Positions 1 through 6,162 of a stretch of 10,737 bases of DNA are shown one piece after another (the stretch's first letter is position 1; every line of letters begins with the position of its first letter). This DNA is from JBEOJY01 sp040275305. GTDB lineage: Bacteria > Pseudomonadota > Alphaproteobacteria > UBA9219. The stretch is taken from positions 1 through 10,737 of the forward strand of contig JBEOJY010000030.1 in the NCBI GenBank assembly GCA_040275305.1, written 5' to 3'. The notes below the pieces were generated by a model. The model did not search any database. It was given only the letters and a program-made list of their open reading frames with translations, and was not told the DNA's origin. A program made the translations under genes and the position numbers.

Positions 1-19
1 TCTGTGAGGACTCCTTGAA

Positions 20-307
20 TCAATTCCACGTTAAAAGATCATGAACAGGCTCTAACACCCATTGGCTGATCTCGTAGTCTGAGGAGAAATTTTTTGATAC
101 CATTCTCGTGATTTCATCGGGAATCCGCACACGCGTTGTCACAAGCTGCACTTCTTTTGCAGCGCTTTTGCTTGCGATCACCATCGATCCATCCGTGCTT
201 TCCCGCTGTTCTGCCGCCAGAGTCGCCGTGTTCGAAGCTGCACAAGTCATCGCCCCGGTTACAAGGAGGATTAATGCGGCCGTTAGTATTTTTAGATGGC
301 TTGGCAT
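20..307 (-). CDS. Small exported protein, hypothetical
   Basis: I do not recognise this 95-residue protein. The ATG at 307 is preferred because it is preceded by AAAGGGAG four bases upstream and opens a clear signal peptide: MPSHLK, then a hydrophobic core (residues about 7-23, ILTAALILLVTGAMT) and small residues suited to signal peptidase I around residues 24-32. A cysteine lies at the end of the core, but the preceding A-M-T is not a normal lipobox, so I do not call it a lipoprotein. The frame stays open upstream to a TTG at 412, but that extension is lysine-rich and lacks a ribosome site. The mature part (about 60 residues) is polar, with no motif I can name. The protein is probably periplasmic. 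It lies downstream of another small orphan gene and shares its type of ribosome site. Confidence 0.55.
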   Translation of the reverse strand: MPSHLKILTAALILLVTGAMTCAASNTATLAAEQRESTDGSMVIASKSAAKEVQLVTTRVRIPDEITRMVSKNFSSDYEISQWVLEPVHDLLTWN

Positions 308-333
308 TTTTCTCCCTTTGATCTCAGACAGTG

Positions 334-349
334 ATAAAGCCTCGGCTTT
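334..349. repeat. Short inverted repeat upstream of the small exported protein
   Basis: TAAAGCC-TC-GGCTTTA is a near-perfect palindrome that could fold as a six-base stem with a CTCG loop. It lies about 27-42 bases before the preferred start at 307, so in the minus transcript it would sit in the 5' leader. Whether it has any role is unknown. Confidence 0.3.
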
Positions 350-509
350 ACGATTGCTTTTCTTGTTCGAGGACTTTGTCAATTCTTTGATCTCATCTTC
401 TCTATCTTGCAACTACTGGATAGATTACATAGATCGTTATGGTTAATTTTTTATAAGTTTTCCGTAAAATTGTATGTATGAGCAAGCGACGATACAGCGA
501 TAGGAAACC

Positions 510-941
510 TCAAGACAAAATGAGCGTAGGATAGTGGTTTGTTGCGTTCCTTGTTTCTTCATGAGGTGGGAGCAAGATGACGTTTCTTATTCCTGGAAGT
601 TTGGGTGGCGTTGGCGCTGGCGCTCTTGACGGCATGATTATGCTGTATGATGTCACAATTCTTGGATCATTCTCTAGGATTTGGAGCGATGCTGGCGATT
701 CACTCAGCGCTATTTGAGCGAAACAGAAAATTGCAGCCGGTAATTTTATTTTGTCTATTATAGCGACAGGGTATGTGGCGGCCTTGCAGATTGCGAGCAC
801 GCCTTCAAGCACTGCGGTTATGATTATGCTTTTTATGCTTGCGCGGTGTTGCGGGTATCGTCGTTTAATAATCTCATCACTCTCGGGGGAAGCCCAATAT
901 TTGGAGAATGTATCCGTTTCACAGCCATTTGTGCCAGACAT
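510..941 (-). CDS. Hypothetical protein, 143 residues
   Basis: Not recognised. Support for a real gene is the open frame of 143 codons, an ATG start, and AAAGGGAG placed five bases before it, the same ribosome site as the next small gene. The N-terminus is polar (residues 1-35). Residues 37-58 and 64-80 are moderately hydrophobic and could be membrane-associated or a buried core. The C-terminal third is proline-rich (PSRAPAPTPPKLPG). There is no signal peptide and no motif I can name. The opposite strand over the same bases also shows coding-like codon structure (a short frame from 577 with its own ribosome-like site), but it is interrupted by stop codons at 532, 562 and 715. I therefore prefer the minus strand without certainty. 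It may be a lineage-specific gene or the remnant of one. Confidence 0.4.
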   Translation of the reverse strand: MSGTNGCETDTFSKYWASPESDEIIKRRYPQHRASIKSIIITAVLEGVLAICKAATYPVAIIDKIKLPAAIFCFAQIALSESPASLQILENDPRIVTSYSIIMPSRAPAPTPPKLPGIRNVILLPPHEETRNATNHYPTLILS

Positions 942-1364
942 GTATACTCCCTTTAAAATCTCCGCCAGAGTTTACTCAGTTAGGCCTTGCGGGTAACGAT
1001 TGCATTACAATTGTGTATTCTTCTACCTTTCAGTTGCAGTTTACTACTGATTTCCTATGGCGGTAATAGTTTCCAGAAGCGGGTACTGCGTTTAGGTGAC
1101 AACACGAAATTAAGATCTGATTCTTGGTTAATGTCGGGGCTGAATTGTTTCAGATCGCAACTCCCAGAGGAACATACAGGTAAGGCCTGCATTGCGAGGA
1201 GAGGAGCCCGCCAAAGGCGTGGGATACGACGCGGCAAATCGGAGCCACGGGGGGCAGCGGCTCTGTATCGCTATGTCGTTTCGATGCTCACAATGAAGAC
1301 CTGACTGCGATGACTTCCCACGCAATCCTGAGGAACGGTTGGTCAATTACGAAGGGGTTGGCTT
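942..1364. other. Gene-free stretch between the hypothetical gene and mreC
   Basis: No credible gene was found in these 423 bases. The open frames present are short, lack ribosome sites or run through the palindromic repeat at 1189-1300, and their translations are arginine-rich and low in plausibility. The left half is AT-rich. The only structured element is the decayed palindromic repeat, bracketed by a 10-base direct repeat. mreD, which usually follows mreC, is absent here, and no recognisable remnant of it was seen. Confidence 0.6.
1189..1300. repeat. Decayed intergenic palindromic repeat
   Basis: The left edge GCATTGCGAGG and the right edge TCACAATGAAGAC are imperfect inverted copies of each other. 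Further in, ACGACGCGGCAAATCGGAGCC pairs imperfectly with the complement of GGCTCTGTATCGCTATGTCGT (about 15 of 23 positions in the longer alignment agree). The ends resemble the common bacterial intergenic repeats beginning GTCATTGCGAGG and containing GACGCGGCAATC. I read this as a diverged copy of such a dispersed element. A small CGCC-AAA-GGCG hairpin lies inside the left arm. It follows mreC in the minus direction and could also shape the end of that transcript. Confidence 0.5.
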
Positions 1365-2291
1365 TTAAGGCCTGCCTTTCGCGCGTATAGCTTCGAGCTT
1401 GTCGTTCTTTTCGACCTTTGACGCGATGGCGTTATTGGCTCCCCCCTTGAGTCCGAAATCGACGAGGCGGAGGTAGTCTATGCGGCCAAACTCGGCTGCG
1501 GGCGCTACGGTAACGTTACCGCGCGATGACTCCGTCACGATGCCGACGGGAAGGTTAGGAGGAAATATGCCGCCATGTCCGGAGGTTAGCACGCGCGCGC
1601 CTACGGCTGGCGCGGCATCCTGTGGCAGATAAAAAAGTTTAGGCGCGTGCGAATTATCTCCGGCCAAGATCGCGCGGTCGCCCGTGTCCGCCACTGTGAC
1701 AGGAATGCGCGAGTTCAGGTCGGTCATCAACAGCACACGCGAAGACCAATCCCCGACTTCCACGACGCGCCCGACGAGTCCGTCGCCGGTCATGGCCGCC
1801 ATGCCTTCACGTACGCCGTCTAGCGCGCCCGCTGTCACGATCAGTCCGCGCGTGAACGGCCCGCCAGTGTCGGCAATGACGCGCGCGGAAATATAAGCAA
1901 GCCCCGGTTCGGTCTTGAAATTCAGCATGGCGCGCAGTTCGCGGTTTTCCTTTTGCAGCATGGCTACCGCGTTTTGCCAATCCTTGAGCTGTGTATTATC
2001 CTTGGAGAGGCGCACATTTTCCTGTCGCACCGCAACGTAGCTGCGCACCTCGGACAGCGCGCCCTGCGCGGCAGTCATCGGGCGGTCGAGCGCGTCCAGC
2101 ACAGGCGCCATAATGTCGATCGCGCGCGCGCGCGCTTCCTTAATCAGCACAGGCTGCGCACGTCCTGCGGCCAGCATCGCCAGAGCGACAATCATGAAGA
2201 TCAGGAACGAAAAGCGTTGGGCAACGACTCGCAACGATACTGCGGTCACATAGCTCCAATTAGACGAACGCGCACGAACGGGCATCGGCAT
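1365..2291 (-). CDS. mreC: Rod shape-determining protein MreC
   Basis: MreC is the bitopic inner-membrane protein of the elongasome. It links cytoplasmic MreB and MreD to the periplasmic cell-wall synthases PBP2 and RodA. With the ATG at 2291 the product has 308 residues, normal for the family. It shows a short basic N-terminus, one membrane segment at about 25-43, a coiled coil at about 88-125 that mediates dimerisation, and then the two-lobed beta-barrel domain. The diagnostic stretches are DGLVGRVVEVG and LLMTDLNSRIPV (about 170-198) and, near the end, FGRIDYLRLVDFG. The frame stays open to a TTG at 2435, but that extension would overlap the preceding phosphatase gene, and an AAGAAG site sits before the ATG at 2291. 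A second ATG two codons later is equally possible. Neither mreB nor mreD is adjacent, which is unusual because these genes are normally clustered. Confidence 0.92.
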   Translation of the reverse strand: MPMPVRARSSNWSYVTAVSLRVVAQRFSFLIFMIVALAMLAAGRAQPVLIKEARARAIDIMAPVLDALDRPMTAAQGALSEVRSYVAVRQENVRLSKDNTQLKDWQNAVAMLQKENRELRAMLNFKTEPGLAYISARVIADTGGPFTRGLIVTAGALDGVREGMAAMTGDGLVGRVVEVGDWSSRVLLMTDLNSRIPVTVADTGDRAILAGDNSHAPKLFYLPQDAAPAVGARVLTSGHGGIFPPNLPVGIVTESSRGNVTVAPAAEFGRIDYLRLVDFGLKGGANNAIASKVEKNDKLEAIRAKGRP

Positions 2292-2388
2292 CACTTCTTG
2301 CAAAAGCCCCGGGGCGAGGCTTTGGGCTTTAACTTGCCGAAATCCGCATATTTGCTCACCATGCGTCAGCGGCACTCCATCCTCGCGG

Positions 2389-2978
2389 TTATCGTCTATT
2401 GCCTGCTGACACAATGCCACGCTTTTCGTTGACAATGCGATAGGCGTCTAACCGATGCGGATGCTGTTCCCTGTATCGGTCGAGAGGACACAACAACGTG
2501 GGCTCCCTGTCAAGAAACTTCTTAAGTAGTTCATCGGCTATTTCTACCATGAGGCGATTAGGCCACGGTTTGCGGGTGATCTTCAACAAATCCGCAAAGT
2601 TCCGTTCCGCATCGAGTTCGGGACGCAACGCGGCGAGGAGATATAGGCTGCCGCCGTGCTGCGGCTTACGCCGCCGTGACAGTGGACGAGGAAGCGACTT
2701 GCTTTTCCCCTTTGACGTTCCTGCCCCGCGATCTGGATCATGTTTTCTACGGCTTCGCGCAGGCCCTCCGGCTCCACGCTTTCCTGATCGCGGAAATAAA
2801 AGGCATGCTGCTGACGCAGGCTTGGAACGTTTGCGAAATTTGGGGCGCGCATGCGGACATCAAGCAGGCTGATTGCAATTCTGGCTTGATGCTCTTCGGC
2901 GAATTTTTCGGCATTTGGAAAGCACGAGACGCGGATATTGTCCGCGTCATATGGGGAAGTCTTGGTCATTGATTTCAT
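2389..2978 (-). pseudogene. Protein tyrosine phosphatase (COG5350-like), frameshifted
   Basis: The first frame (2978 down to about 2640) encodes an N-terminal alpha/beta part ending in the signature HCHGGVSRSTAAAY, the CX5R loop of cysteine-dependent phosphatases, with nucleophile Cys100 and Arg106. Right after Tyr112-Ile113 this frame turns into unrelated sequence and stops at 2583. A second frame continues the family's expected helices: LLAALRPELDAERNF, then a PWPNRLMVEIADELL stretch, running to a stop at 2389. The two join if one base is restored near 2634-2642 (bases read TATATCTCC where TATATCCTCC is expected). Alphaproteobacterial COG5350 proteins carry the same order of motifs, including an N-R-L-x-x-x-A-D segment near the end. 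I infer either a recently inactivated gene or a sequencing or assembly error. Start codons at 2978 or 2969 are possible, with no strong ribosome site. The substrate is unknown. Confidence 0.75.
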
Positions 2979-2992
2979 TGGGCATAGTTAGG

Positions 2993-3009
2993 GCGCAGCA
3001 TCGCGCTGC
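2993..3009. repeat. Small hairpin between the XRE regulator and the phosphatase gene
   Basis: CGCAGC-ATCGC-GCTGCG forms a six-base GC-rich stem. It lies about 160 bases downstream of the regulator's stop and just before the phosphatase start. There is no T-run beside it, so it is not a classical terminator. It could attenuate read-through or be chance. Confidence 0.25.
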
Positions 3010-3167
3010 GTTAGCCTACAGATGCAAAATTGATATGCCGATCGCAAGTGAAGCGTTGGCAAAATCATGCCCCACAGCGCGGCGTCACACTCGCCTTGTC
3101 GGCATCTTGCTTGCGGATAAAACTATTTGGACAGAATCAATCGGTTCATGCGCAAGGCAGTTTAGAT

Positions 3168-3680
3168 TTACTCTTTCTTCTCGGACATCGACTTGATGAG
3201 GTCGAAGACCTTGCGGCGCTGGTTGGCGTCCGTGATGCGGTAGTAGGCGCGAATTAGCTCCAGAGTTTCGCGGCGCTGAAGCAGATCGGCGTCCGTCGAG
3301 CTTTGCGCCTGCGGGCTTATGGCTTGCGCCGATTCCTGACGCGCTTGAGGAATTCCCGCCAAAGGCTTTTGTCCGCCGTCTGCAAAGCCGCGCAGTCTTG
3401 GCAACTCCGCAACGCCTTGGCTCATTTCGTCAAAGAACCATGAAACCGGCACGTCCAGTATTCTCGCGATCTGGAAGAGACGGCTGGCGCCCATGCGATT
3501 GGCGCCGCGCTCGTATTTCTGAATTTGCTGAAACGTCAGCCCCGTCGCGCGGCCAAGCTGTTCCTGACTCATGCCGACGAGGTTGCGGCGAAAACGCAAG
3601 CGAGACCCAACATGGATATCTACCGGATTGGGGCCTTCGTCCTTTTCTGGTTTGCGCGCGGCGCATTCGATTGTCGTCAT
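3168..3680 (-). CDS. XRE-family helix-turn-helix transcriptional regulator
   Basis: This 170-residue DNA-binding protein has a Cro/C1-type helix-turn-helix at about residues 20-80. It includes GSRLRFRRNLVGMSQEQLG and LTFQQIQKYERGANRMG, followed by the VPVSWFF edge that closes the domain. The rest is a glutamine- and alanine-rich linker (about 100-130) and a C-terminal helical segment (LIRAYYRITDANQRRKVFDLI, about 142-162) that probably serves dimerisation or ligand sensing. This architecture is common in alphaproteobacteria, where a regulator of this type often lies next to lnt, as here. metK, often its other neighbour, is missing. The ATG at 3680 follows AAGGA with eight bases between, and a promoter candidate lies just upstream. 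The regulon cannot be read from the sequence; autoregulation is an inference. Confidence 0.85.
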   Translation of the reverse strand: MTTIECAARKPEKDEGPNPVDIHVGSRLRFRRNLVGMSQEQLGRATGLTFQQIQKYERGANRMGASRLFQIARILDVPVSWFFDEMSQGVAELPRLRGFADGGQKPLAGIPQARQESAQAISPQAQSSTDADLLQRRETLELIRAYYRITDANQRRKVFDLIKSMSEKKE

Positions 3681-3703
3681 GGCGTAACATCCTTGTATTC
3701 AAT

Positions 3704-3733
3704 ATAATATTTGATGCAGCTTGCTTTTGTCTT
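3704..3733 (-). promoter_or_regulatory. Candidate sigma-70-type promoter of the XRE regulator
   Basis: On the minus strand AAGACA (3733-3728) and TATTAT (3709-3704) are separated by 18 bases and lie 23-53 bases before the regulator's start. The -10 matches the consensus at five of six positions and the -35 at four of six. The region around it is clearly AT-richer than the flanking genes. Confidence 0.35.
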
Positions 3734-3853
3734 TGGGTTATTACCCGCAAATGGCAACTGCTTGTTTACAATTTCATCCTATGGTGTTCGTGATCACAGC
3801 CATTGGGCGCCGATTGTCTTGTTTCGGTCTACGGTTATGAAATAAAACATTCC

Positions 3854-3866
3854 TGCCCTATGGGCA
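3854..3866 (-). terminator. Weak candidate terminator after lnt
   Basis: TGCCC-TAT-GGGCA gives a five-base stem with a three-base loop about 26 bases past the lnt stop. On the minus transcript it is followed after a few bases by TGTTTTATTT, an imperfect T-rich run. The stem is short, so this is tentative. Confidence 0.3.
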
Positions 3867-3891
3867 AGCAATACACACCCCGATATTACTT

Positions 3892-5499
3892 TCAGACATT
3901 TTTTGGCTTTTTGCATTTGACGTGGCCAAGCGCCAGCCCGGCCAAGAGACCGATGACCCCTATCCAGAGGCCAAAGTCACCCCGATGAGCATAGGGGGGG
4001 GCGGTTAGCGCTTTCGGCAGGTCGGCATCAAGGGTACCTTCGATCCCCAGACCCAACCTCGCCGTCACGCGCCCGTAGGGGTCCACAATGCCGGAAATAC
4101 CTGTGTTTGCGGCACGAATAAGCGGCAAGCCTTCCTCGACCGCGCGGGTTCGCGCGATGGCGAAATGCTGGTATGGGCCGGAAGTATGGCCGTACCATCC
4201 ATCGTTCGTGACGTTAACCAACAGTGCGGGACGATCATCGCGGTTCAGGACTTCTCCTGAGAAGATAACTTCGTAGCAGATCAGGGGGCTGAAAGGCGGC
4301 AGACCGTCTATGCGCAGGGTTTGATGGCCTGCTCCGGACGAGAAATCCATCCCTAGAGAGGCAATGGCTTTCAACGGCACATACTGGCGTAGGGGGATGT
4401 ACTCGCCGAATGGCACGAGGTGGTATTTATCGTAGGCGGCTTCGAGCTTCGCGTCAGGGCCGACCGCAACCAGCGCATTCGTAAAGCGTCGACCACCCTG
4501 CCCGTCCGGCTCGCGGCGGATGACGCCTGTTAGCAGCGCGGCGGGGGCCAAACGAGAGGCGACGAGGCGGCGGCGCGGGGCGTCTTCGGCGAGGTAGAAG
4601 GTCGAGGCGGTTTCCGGCCAGATGATATGCGTAATGGGCTTGGCGGCAGGCGCGGAGGAAAGTTGCAAGAGACGTTCAAAATTTTCCTCGACGGTGTCGC
4701 GGTTCCACTTCAGGGATTGGGCGATGTTCGGCTGCACAAGGCGCAAGCGCGCATCGGGAACATAGGCGAGGGATGCCTGCGACAGGCGGTAGGCCCCCCA
4801 AATCCCCAGTCCCGCGAGCGCGGCGAGCGCGGCGACGTTGGCGATTTGCGCGACGCGGCGCGATTTTTGGTTTGTTTCGGCGAGGCTAGCGGGAAGGCAG
4901 GCGGCGATCAGCGTCAGGAAGGTCAGAGCGTAGATGCCGAACAGGCTGACGGATTGCAAGATTGGCAGCGTGTTCGTCCATGCGTAGCCTTCGAGATTCC
5001 ATGGGAAACCGGTTAACATGTGGCCGCGCGCGTAGTCGGCAAGGAACCATGCAAGCGCGACGGTCAGCGCTCCGCCGACGCCGCGAAGGCCGGGCCAGAA
5101 GGTTTTGGCCAAAATGCATAACAGACCATAGGTGAGCGCGAAGAAGGCCGGCAATCCCGCAACAGCCAATGGCACAGCCCACCAGTAAGCCTTGATGTCC
5201 ACAAGCATCGCCCATGCGATCCAGTACAGTCCTGCTACGAAAGTTCCGAAGGCGTAAGTCCAAGCAGTCGCGAATATCGCGCGTTTGGTCACGCAGCCTT
5301 GCAGTAGGAAAATCAAGGCAGGGAAGGAAATCCACAGCGCCGGGAAGAACTCAATCGGCGCGTAAGCAAGCGCGCTGAACGCTCCGAATAGGAACGCCGC
5401 CAGCGCCCTGCCCCAGCCCTTGTGGGCGCGGAGATAGTCGGCGAAGGCGGGATAGGTCAGGCTGTTCAGAATCGTGTGCAGGCGGAGGGATTTGCGCAT
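3892..5499 (-). CDS. lnt: Apolipoprotein N-acyltransferase
   Basis: Lnt transfers an acyl chain from phospholipid to the N-terminal cysteine of diacylated lipoproteins in the inner membrane, the last step of lipoprotein maturation. The N-terminal half holds several hydrophobic segments (about residues 30-240 in the 538-residue frame). The periplasmic C-terminal part is a nitrilase-like domain. Its Glu-Lys-Cys triad is visible in the expected contexts: Glu299 in IIWPETAS, Lys361 in YDKYHLVPFGEYIP and Cys411 in SPLICYEVIF. VNVTNDGWYG and ARTRAVEEGLPLIRAANTGIS are further family hallmarks. A last membrane helix (about 512-528) precedes a basic tail. Length is normal. The frame can start at TTG 5508 or ATG 5499. 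I chose the ATG, although neither has a good ribosome site. The XRE regulator follows, as is common for this gene in alphaproteobacteria. Confidence 0.95.
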   Translation of the reverse strand: MRKSLRLHTILNSLTYPAFADYLRAHKGWGRALAAFLFGAFSALAYAPIEFFPALWISFPALIFLLQGCVTKRAIFATAWTYAFGTFVAGLYWIAWAMLVDIKAYWWAVPLAVAGLPAFFALTYGLLCILAKTFWPGLRGVGGALTVALAWFLADYARGHMLTGFPWNLEGYAWTNTLPILQSVSLFGIYALTFLTLIAACLPASLAETNQKSRRVAQIANVAALAALAGLGIWGAYRLSQASLAYVPDARLRLVQPNIAQSLKWNRDTVEENFERLLQLSSAPAAKPITHIIWPETASTFYLAEDAPRRRLVASRLAPAALLTGVIRREPDGQGGRRFTNALVAVGPDAKLEAAYDKYHLVPFGEYIPLRQYVPLKAIASLGMDFSSGAGHQTLRIDGLPPFSPLICYEVIFSGEVLNRDDRPALLVNVTNDGWYGHTSGPYQHFAIARTRAVEEGLPLIRAANTGISGIVDPYGRVTARLGLGIEGTLDADLPKALTAPPYAHRGDFGLWIGVIGLLAGLALGHVKCKKPKNV

Positions 5500-5557
5500 G
5501 CCGCGCAAGGTGGCATAGGCGGGGAGCGGGCGTCAATAAAGCAGTGGTTGGCATATG

Positions 5558-6130
5558 CTAACGCACTTGGCTCTTTTCATCCTCAAAGCGAGCGGACCGT
5601 GCGGCCTCAAGGGCGTCAGACAACGGCATCCATCGCACACTCTTGTCTCCACATGAACAGTTATCTTTCATAGTGCAATAGACTTCATTCATGATTGCAA
5701 TTTTACCACAACCATCACAGCGCAAGAACATATCTTTGTATCCATAAGCAAAGTCATCTATTATGCCATCAGGCCAATCAGATGGTAGAGATGGGTGAAG
5801 AAACTGCAAACCAATACTTCTATCACAATCAAAATCATTGGGATCTGGAATAGGCCCCTCTGCAATAACAAGCGGCTTTTTTATAAGTAATGCAAACTGT
5901 TGCATCTTGTCTTTGTTGTATTTATTTGTACCCTTAACTTCGAAGTAGCAGTCTAGATCTGGGAGGTAAAAGTCTGGAAGATAGCCGCCACTCCCTCTGA
6001 TGCTAAAACCCTGTGGTTCGTACTCCCATTTTATATGGGCAACATCAAAAAACACAGCCCAACGCGCTTCAAGTCTGCTGCGAAATCTGTAGCCACGATA
6101 CTTTGTCTGAATTGGGGTGATTTTAGGCAT
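5558..6130 (-). CDS. Putative PD-(D/E)XK nuclease with cysteine-rich (zinc-ribbon-like) tail
   Basis: This 190-residue protein starts at ATG 6130, preceded by GGGAGAGGG. The first 70 residues fit the restriction-endonuclease fold: YRGYRFRSRLEARWAVFFD with Glu21, then YLPDFYLPDL with Asp53, then CYFEVKGTNK with Glu64 and Lys66, a complete E...D...ExK set. The C-terminal part has CDGCGK (Cys138, Cys141) and a second cluster with Cys152, Cys158 and Cys160, likely a zinc site. Proteins opening with this YRG-RSRLEARWA pattern are seen in phages and mobile DNA, mostly unnamed. The gene is clearly AT-richer than ilvD and lnt, lies 32 bases after ilvD and has no functional link to either, which suggests horizontal arrival. 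It could be a defence, phage-derived or repair nuclease; substrate and role are unknown. A longer frame reaching 6295 runs back into ilvD and is not used. Confidence 0.75.
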   Translation of the reverse strand: MPKITPIQTKYRGYRFRSRLEARWAVFFDVAHIKWEYEPQGFSIRGSGGYLPDFYLPDLDCYFEVKGTNKYNKDKMQQFALLIKKPLVIAEGPIPDPNDFDCDRSIGLQFLHPSLPSDWPDGIIDDFAYGYKDMFLRCDGCGKIAIMNEVYCTMKDNCSCGDKSVRWMPLSDALEAARSARFEDEKSQVR

Positions 6131-6137
6131 ATATGCC
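6126..6137. repeat. Perfect 12-bp palindrome over the nuclease start codon
   Basis: GGCATATATGCC is its own reverse complement and contains the nuclease ATG. It could be a protein-binding site or, in RNA, partly hide the start codon. It may equally be chance, given the AT-rich core. Confidence 0.35.
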
Positions 6138-6162
6138 CTCTCCCTACTTAGCACTATATGTT

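Noticed and set aside
350..395. Perfect TTGACA on the minus strand as a -35 box for the small exported protein
   Set aside because: No acceptable -10 sequence lies 16-18 bases downstream of it.
577..996. Plus-strand frame opposite the 143-residue hypothetical gene, with a GGTGGGAG site before an ATG at 577 and alternating coding-like codons
   Set aside because: It stops after 46 codons at 715, and further stops occur at 532 and 562 in the same frame. The uninterrupted minus-strand frame with its own ribosome site explains the region better, though the plus strand could be a decayed gene.
987..1304. Plus-strand frame of 105 codons
   Set aside because: It runs through the palindromic repeat, becomes arginine-rich there and has no convincing ribosome site.
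2292..2435. TTG-initiated 48-residue extension of MreC
   Set aside because: It overlaps the end of the phosphatase gene, lacks family similarity and would push the membrane segment far from the N-terminus.
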